Assembly (NCBI RefSeq): GCF_003726035.1
Contig: NZ_QICD01000001.1
Coordinates: 246,877-310,876, forward strand
DNA from: Paraeggerthella hongkongensis
Lineage (GTDB): Bacteria; Actinomycetota; Coriobacteriia; Coriobacteriales; Eggerthellaceae
Reading direction: 5' to 3'
DNA length: 64,000 nt
The position numbers and the translations under genes are program-made. The notes below the pieces were generated by a model, which ran no database searches, was not told the origin of the DNA, and saw only the letters and a list, made by a program, of their open reading frames with translations. How positions within the stretch are numbered: the first letter of the stretch is position 1; each line of letters starts with the position of its first letter. Below, piece after piece: positions 59,644 through 64,000 of this stretch.

Positions 59644-60877
59644 ATGGAACCGCGTGATAACTACAATCGCACGACGCCCGGCAGACACGGTGCCCCCGAG
59701 CAGCCTGGCCGCCCTTACGACCAAGCTCGTAGGGCGAACGGTGCTGCGCCTGTTTCTGAAGTAGGCCACAGCATGCCTCAAGGAGGTCAGCGCCCTTACG
59801 GGGCCTCGGCCCGGCCCGTGCAGGGCGGCTGTCAGCCAGCGGGCGTTCATGCCGGCCAGCCCTCCGGATACCCTTCCTCGAACGATGACATCATTCGCGT
59901 CCGCAAAAAGCGTCGCAAGCATAAGAAGCTCAAGCGCGCACTGCTCATCGTCGCCGTTGTGCTGGTGGTTCTTGTTGGGGGTACCGCTGCGTATGCAGGC
60001 TGGTACACCAGTACGCTCGCCGGCAACATGGCTATGGATGCTCAAGAGAAATCCCAGCTCGATGCCGTTTTGACTCCTTCGGACAATCAGCAGAAACCCT
60101 TCTATGTGCTGCTGGTGGGTTCGGATAACTGGGAAACGTACGGCGAGCGCTCCGACGCGCTCGTGTTGACGCGCGTCGACCCCCGTCAACCACGCCATTA
60201 CTATGGTGTCCGTGCCGCGCGATACGCCCTACATGCTCAATGGCGGTAAAACCAAGATCAACCAGGCGTTCGCCGAAGGCGGTGCTGTGGGCGCGGTTAC
60301 GGCAGTGCAGCAGTTGACCGGCGTTCCCATCACCTACTATGCCGAGATCGAGTTCGCTGGTCTGGCCGAGTTCGTCGACTCCATGGGCGGCATCTACGTG
60401 GATGTTCCGTACACCATTGATTACGAGGTGTACACCAAGGACCAGCCCGCTGTTCATATTGAAGCCGGCAACCAGCTGCTCGACGGCAGCGAATGCGTCG
60501 CCCTTGCGCGCATGCGCACTGCGTACGGCGACGATCAGGACGCCATACGCCAGTCCAACGTGCGCGCTATGGTTATGGCTTTGCTGAAGAGCGTGCTCCA
60601 GGCGCCGCCGGCAGAGATCCCCGGCCTGGTGCAGCGCCTTTCCGCATGCGTGACCACCAACATGGAGCTGCAGACCATGGTCTCTCTGGCTATGGATTTC
60701 GCTCAGTCGGGAAGCCCTTCCATCTACACCTGCACCGGCCCCTACAAGGGCGATATCGATCCGGATACGGGACTGTGGCTGTGCTATGAGAATCCCGAAG
60801 GCTGGAAGGCGTTGATGGAGGCCGTCGATGCGGGCAAGGATCCGGAGTCCGTGGGACTGAAGGTTGAGGGTAAGTAG
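59644..60877 (+). pseudogene. LytR-CpsA-Psr (LCP) transferase gene with a frameshift at a C5 run
   Basis: One LCP gene in two frames. The first reads a Pro/Gln-rich cytoplasmic tail, a basic stretch (RVRKKRRKHKKLKR), a membrane helix (ALLIVAVVLVVLVGGTAAYAG) and the LCP start VLLVGSDNWETYGERSDALVLTRVD. After the run of five C at 60180-60184 it leaves the family sequence and stops at 60249. Removing one C restores VDPVNHAITMVSVPRDTPYM, the expected active-site Arg motif, and the second frame continues to 60877 with YAEIEFAGLAEFVDSMGGIYVDVP. Full length would be ~411 residues. LCP enzymes attach polymers to the wall. A sequencing error, a real mutation or phase variation are all possible. Confidence 0.85.
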
Positions 60878-60909
60878 CGGGACGCCGCTGTTAATAGAAA
60901 GATGATCGC

Positions 60910-61569
60910 ATGACACTGCTCGAACTGTTCAAACTGCTTCGCAAGCACTTGGCCTTGGTCATTGTGCTCCCGATCGTCCTTGCCGTAGCAACGGCGGGCG
61001 TGAGCTGGGGCCTTCTTGACAACCAGTACACGGCCAAGGTATCCGTGTACGTCCTGAACTCCAAGGAAAAAGAAGGTACGGCTAATACCACTGTCTACAA
61101 CGACCTGACTGCTAGCCAGCTCATGGCCAACGACATTGCCACCCTGGCGAAGTCGGACACTGTGCAGGAGAAGACGGCTCAGTCGTTGGGCATGGAGTCG
61201 TTGAAGGGTTACAAGATCTCGGTCGAGTCGAGCACGACCACGCGCGTCATCGACATATCCGTTACGGCGGAGAAGGCCGAGGCGGCGTCCATCGTGGCGA
61301 ACGAGATCGCCAAGGTGCTGTCTACGGTTGCCCAGCAGGTCATGGGCGTGGAGAGCGTGAACGTGGTTGACCAGGCCAAGGTTCCCGTAGAGCCGTCGGG
61401 CCCGTCGCGCGCTATGTACACGGCAGTCGCGTTTTTGGCCGGCATCTTCTTGGTTGTTGCCATCGTAGTGGTGCTGGACATGGTGAACACGCGCGTCCGT
61501 AATCCTGAAGAAGCCGAAGAGTTGCTGGGCTTGCCGGTTATCGGCCGCATACCCACCATTAAGAACTAG
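60910..61569 (+). CDS. Wzz/CpsC-type polysaccharide chain-length modulator
   Basis: A 219-residue membrane protein with two helices, near residues 14-35 (LALVIVLPIVLAVATAGVSW) and 170-195 (MYTAVAFLAGIFLVVAIVVV). The Wzz-domain strand NQYTAKVSVYVLNSKEKEG follows the first helix, and a Pro-rich segment (KVPVEPSGPSRA) precedes the second, as in CpsC/CapA/YveK proteins. The cytoplasmic C-terminus VRNPEEAEELLGLPVIGRIP probably contacts and activates the BY-kinase encoded next (13 bp gap). It regulates polymer length and export. Confidence 0.9.
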   Translation: MTLLELFKLLRKHLALVIVLPIVLAVATAGVSWGLLDNQYTAKVSVYVLNSKEKEGTANTTVYNDLTASQLMANDIATLAKSDTVQEKTAQSLGMESLKGYKISVESSTTTRVIDISVTAEKAEAASIVANEIAKVLSTVAQQVMGVESVNVVDQAKVPVEPSGPSRAMYTAVAFLAGIFLVVAIVVVLDMVNTRVRNPEEAEELLGLPVIGRIPTIKN

Positions 61570-61582
61570 GGAGGAGAGAGTC

Positions 61583-62440
61583 ATGGCCAAGAAAAAGAAG
61601 TCTGCATCCAACGCGCTCGAAGTGCAGAACGCGGCGAAGACCCTCTTCGCGAACATTCGCTTCATGTCGCCCGACAATCCTATTCGCACCATCGTGATTA
61701 CCAGTTCGGTGCCGAACGAGGGCAAGTCGACCTGCTCGGTGGAGCTTGCGCGCGCCATCGCTACGTCGGGCAAGACCGTGCTGCTGGTAGAGGCCGACAT
61801 GCGTCGGCGCACGTTGGCCGACGCTTTGAACGTGCGTCCTCCCGCAGGCGTGTATTCGGTGCTGACCGACGCCGCTCCGCTTTCCCAGGCGGTTGTCGCC
61901 ACGTCTACGCCCAACATGTACTTCCTGGACGTCGAGCCGAACATCCCGAACCCGGCCGACATCATCTCGTCGAAGCGCTATGCCAAGTTGGTGACGCTTT
62001 TGGAAGAGAATTACGATTACGTGGTGTTCGACACTCCGCCGGTTGGAACGTTCATCGACGCGGCCATTCTGTCCACGCTGGTGGACGGCACCGTGATGGT
62101 GGTGAAGCCGAACTCAACCAAGCGCACCGAGCTTTTGGATGCGTGCGAGCAGTTGAAGAAGGCCGACGCCAATATCCTGGGCATCTGCGCCACGTTCTGC
62201 GAGGGCACCGGTTCCGAATACTACTACGCGTACTACACTCAAGACGGCAGTCGATTGAAGGACGGCGCGGATAAGGTTATCCCGCAGGCGCAAGCTGTGC
62301 CCGGTCGTTCTTCTCGTGTTCAAAATGCTCCTCAAGTGAACCGCGGGGTCTCTCGTCATGGCGTAGAGGCAAGCCAAGCAGCCAATCGTGCCGCATACGT
62401 ATCGTCCAACCCGGCAGGGAAGGGGCGTAACGGTCGATGA
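61583..62440 (+). CDS. Bacterial tyrosine kinase (CpsD/YwqD/Wzc-type BY-kinase)
   Basis: A 285-residue cytoplasmic BY-kinase. Walker A is ITSSVPNEGKSTCSVELA near residue 40, Walker A' VLLVEADMRRRTLADAL near 66, Walker B VVFDTPPVGTFIDAA near 150. A tyrosine cluster EYYYAYYTQDG near 212 is followed by a long Gln/Ala/Arg-rich tail of ~70 residues, a place for regulatory autophosphorylation (usually Tyr-rich C-terminal tails; here the cluster is earlier). It works with the preceding Wzz-like protein and the phosphatase that overlaps its stop by four bases. Together they phospho-regulate polysaccharide synthesis. Confidence 0.92.
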   Translation: MAKKKKSASNALEVQNAAKTLFANIRFMSPDNPIRTIVITSSVPNEGKSTCSVELARAIATSGKTVLLVEADMRRRTLADALNVRPPAGVYSVLTDAAPLSQAVVATSTPNMYFLDVEPNIPNPADIISSKRYAKLVTLLEENYDYVVFDTPPVGTFIDAAILSTLVDGTVMVVKPNSTKRTELLDACEQLKKADANILGICATFCEGTGSEYYYAYYTQDGSRLKDGADKVIPQAQAVPGRSSRVQNAPQVNRGVSRHGVEASQAANRAAYVSSNPAGKGRNGR

Positions 62441-63090
62441 GGGACATGCACTGCCATATCCTTCCCGGCGTTGACGACGGCGCGCGCGACCTGAACGAGT
62501 CGCTTGCCATGTTGGACGCCGCTCAAGCTGCGGGCGTTACGTCTATCGTATGCACGCCTCATTGCCGCGATCCGTATTTCGACTACGACGCCATGTGGGA
62601 TGCTTACGAGCTGCTGGTGGCGCACGCGGGCGGCTTCCCGCTGACCATGGGCTTCGAAGTGAACCATGCCAAGCTTATGGATTTGGGCATGGAGTGGGCC
62701 GACCGTCTGTGCTTCGATGGGACCAACGAGTTTCTGCTGGAGCTTTCCACGCGGGCTCGCAAGCCCGACTTCGAGGTGTACGAGCGAACCATCTACGAGC
62801 TGCAGGGCAAGGGCTTTCAGGTGATCATCGCGCATCCCGAGCGCTACAAGGCCATTCAGGAGGATGTCGAGGTGGCGCGAAGGCTGGTGAAGAAGGGCTG
62901 TAAGCTGCAAGCTTCTGCGGACTTCGTTGCTGGCGGCAGGATGGGTGCCGAACGAAAGCCCGCGAAGCGGCTGTTCGACGAGAACCTGTACTCGTACATT
63001 GCCAGTGACGCTCACCGCGTTGAGCATTACGGGTATTTGGCGGAGGCTAGGAAGAACTACCGGACGCGCGGAGCTCACGCCCGTATTTAG
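62437..63090 (+). CDS. CpsB/YwqE-type PHP-family tyrosine phosphatase
   Basis: A 217-residue metal-dependent phosphatase that reverses BY-kinase autophosphorylation. Metal ligands are in RDMHCHILPGVDDGARDLNE at the N-terminus (HxH...D), CTPHCRDPYFD near 38, GFEVNH near 70, VIIAHPERYKAIQ near 128 and YIASDAHRVEHYG near 188. Length is slightly short of the usual ~240-255. It starts on the ATGA that overlaps the kinase stop codon. The LCP-Wzz-kinase-phosphatase order is the classic start of a capsule or exopolysaccharide locus. Confidence 0.92.
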   Translation: MRDMHCHILPGVDDGARDLNESLAMLDAAQAAGVTSIVCTPHCRDPYFDYDAMWDAYELLVAHAGGFPLTMGFEVNHAKLMDLGMEWADRLCFDGTNEFLLELSTRARKPDFEVYERTIYELQGKGFQVIIAHPERYKAIQEDVEVARRLVKKGCKLQASADFVAGGRMGAERKPAKRLFDENLYSYIASDAHRVEHYGYLAEARKNYRTRGAHARI

Positions 63091-63092
63091 AG

Positions 63093-63338
63093 GCAGCTTC
63101 CTTCTGTTAGCTCTCCTGAAAAGGGAGGTCTAACAGCAGGAAACTGCAACCGCCGCGAAAGCGGCAACCGGCTGCGAAGCGCTTGGGCGCTGATGCGGCT
63201 GCCATATCTTGAGGAAAGCGGGATCGTCGCTGGGAGCGCGTTCCGGATCAATCAGGAGAACATATCGTTGTTGTAGCCTTCGGTCGAAAGGTCGGGGCGA
63301 AGCTATGTCTTTACCGTTTTGACCGGGGAGGTGGTGGC
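63093..63338 (+). other. Folded 5' leader of the NusG-like gene
   Basis: This 250-bp stretch has no gene but strong RNA folds. A long hairpin (63093-63147) has paired blocks GCAG, TTCCT, CTGTTAG and CTCC with their complements. A GCCGC-GAAA-GCGGC stem with a GNRA tetraloop (63152-63165) and an AGCGC-TTGG-GCGCT stem (63178-63191) follow. A further near-perfect stem (TAGCCTTCG / CGAAGCTA) lies near 63274-63307. GGGGAGGTGG precedes the next start. It may be a terminator/antiterminator or the RNA signal loaded by the NusG-like factor; no known riboswitch consensus was recognised. Confidence 0.6.
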
Positions 63339-63851
63339 ATGTGGTATGTTGTGCAAACCATCGGCGGCCAGGAAAAGCACGTGCTTGACTTGATGCAAAA
63401 GCTGGTCGAGCCGGGCCTTATCGAAGAATCGTTCATACCTCGCTATGAGGTGAAGAAACGCATCAAAGGGGAGTGGCGCACATCGCAAGAGGTGCTGCTC
63501 CCTGGGTATATATTTGTAGTAAGCGATAAACCTAACAAGTTGAAAGTCGCTTTACGGGATATCCCCAAGTTCACGCGACTTCTTTCCAACAACGATGTGT
63601 TCGTTCCCCTGAATGATCAGGAAGTTGCCTTCATCAACGCATTCACGAAACCCGACCAGCGCGTGATCGAGTTTTCGAGCGGCGTGATAGAAGGCGACCA
63701 GATCGTGATCCTCAACGGCCCGCTTATGCATCAGACGGGTTTGATCAAGAAGATAGACCGCCACAAGCGGCTGGCCTACTTGGACATCGAGATTATGGGC
63801 AGAACGAAAACCGTCAAAGTTGGATTGGAAATTGTTCAAAAACGATCCTGA
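63339..63851 (+). CDS. NusG-family antiterminator, LoaP/RfaH-like paralogue
   Basis: A 170-residue NusG paralogue. The N-terminal NGN domain is recognisable: MWYVVQTIGGQEKHVLDLMQ, RYEVKKRIKGEWR, QEVLLPGYIFVVSDKP near residues 50-66. The C-terminal KOW domain follows: GDQIVILNGPLMHQTGLIKK then IDRHKRLAYLDIEIMGRTKT near 125-160. Housekeeping NusG would lie next to secE and rplK; this copy is at a polysaccharide locus, which is the signature of specialised factors such as LoaP or RfaH that prevent termination within one long operon. It probably acts on the downstream biosynthesis genes, starting from the leader at 63093-63338. Confidence 0.9.
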   Translation: MWYVVQTIGGQEKHVLDLMQKLVEPGLIEESFIPRYEVKKRIKGEWRTSQEVLLPGYIFVVSDKPNKLKVALRDIPKFTRLLSNNDVFVPLNDQEVAFINAFTKPDQRVIEFSSGVIEGDQIVILNGPLMHQTGLIKKIDRHKRLAYLDIEIMGRTKTVKVGLEIVQKRS

Positions 63852-63888
63852 CAAATCAATAGAGACGCTAGCCGATGGGGGAGTGGCT

Positions 63889-64000
63889 GTGCTCGCAAGC
63901 GAGGGGATTGTCGCCGGGTGCGTCGAGGTGGCGGAAGCGGGGGCTTCCGACGCGAATACGAGCAAACCGCTCGACGAAAAGTCTGATAATGGCGGTTATG
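63889..64000 (+). CDS. Possible start of the next gene, runs off the window
   Basis: A GTG at 63889 (or 63883) sits after GGGGGAG and opens a frame without stops to the right edge (VLASEGIVAGCVEVAEAGAS...). A second frame from ATG 63875 is also open, so the reading frame is not certain. No family can be recognised from ~37 residues. Confidence 0.3.
   Translation, partial: MLASEGIVAGCVEVAEAGASDANTSKPLDEKSDNGGY

Noticed and set aside
63875..64000. ATG-started frame overlapping the right-hand partial gene
   Set aside because: Its ribosome-binding site is poorer than that of the GTG at 63889; the true frame cannot be settled from 112 bases.

Overview
The window is one GC-rich chromosomal stretch from an anaerobic actinobacterium. 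It is most probably a Coriobacteriia member of the Eggerthellaceae type (Eggerthella, Gordonibacter or a relative). This is inferred from codon use, from the mixture of Firmicutes-like regulation (a tryptophan T-box, a complete ECF transporter) with a GC-rich actinobacterial background, and from the non-canonical LASTGD cell-wall signals. No database search was run. There are 54 protein-coding loci, no rRNA, no tRNA and no CRISPR array. Four of the loci are broken or partial in informative ways.

Region by region. 1-5.7 kb: a pyruvoyl histidine decarboxylase next to an APC-type antiporter (histamine production), a TetR/two-flavoprotein operon, a decayed antitoxin, a MerR/TipAS regulator, and a DUF1016 nuclease gene stopped by one nonsense codon. 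5.7-12.7 kb: a MoxR ATPase/VWA pair, a leucine-rich-repeat protein and recN. 13-26 kb: a diguanylate cyclase behind a 13-G tract, two surface proteins carrying the same LASTGD tail (a GGTF-repeat protein and a large subtilase), and two paralogous DHA2 drug-efflux transporters with near-identical operators beside a TetR gene; msrA lies between the transporters. 26.2-29.9 kb: a T-box whose specifier reads UGG, followed by trpP-ecfA-ecfA'-ecfT, a tryptophan ECF importer. 30-36 kb: endonuclease IV, a C39-like peptidase, and an aldehyde dehydrogenase/alcohol dehydrogenase operon.

36.2-48.5 kb is the conserved envelope/isoprenoid/translation block htrA, pyrH, frr, uppS, cdsA, dxr, rseP, ispG, proS. 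It is interrupted between dxr and rseP by about 1.9 kb of unusual DNA: a DUF4160/DUF2442 pair, an 11-bp helically phased repeat array, a perfect 20-bp palindrome and one copy of a ~149-bp inverted-repeat element. The rseP protein is also atypical, with a winged-helix-like insert and no recognisable PDZ domain. 48.6-59 kb holds transporters (DAACS, TSUP, EamA), a LysR regulator, a phasin-like/UbiB-kinase pair, a membrane-bound XRE regulator and a DEAD-box helicase. 59-64 kb starts a polysaccharide locus: LytR-CpsA-Psr (frameshifted at a C5 run), a Wzz-like modulator, a BY-kinase, a PHP-type tyrosine phosphatase, and a NusG/LoaP-like antiterminator behind a folded leader.

Two dispersed repeat families are visible. 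One is a long-palindrome REP-like element in three copies (1327, 10900, 48535). The other is a ~149-bp element with ~25-bp terminal inverted repeats in three copies (19096, 29977, 43743). Most gene functions rest on recognised family motifs in the translated sequence; statements on regulation are inference from sequence signals.
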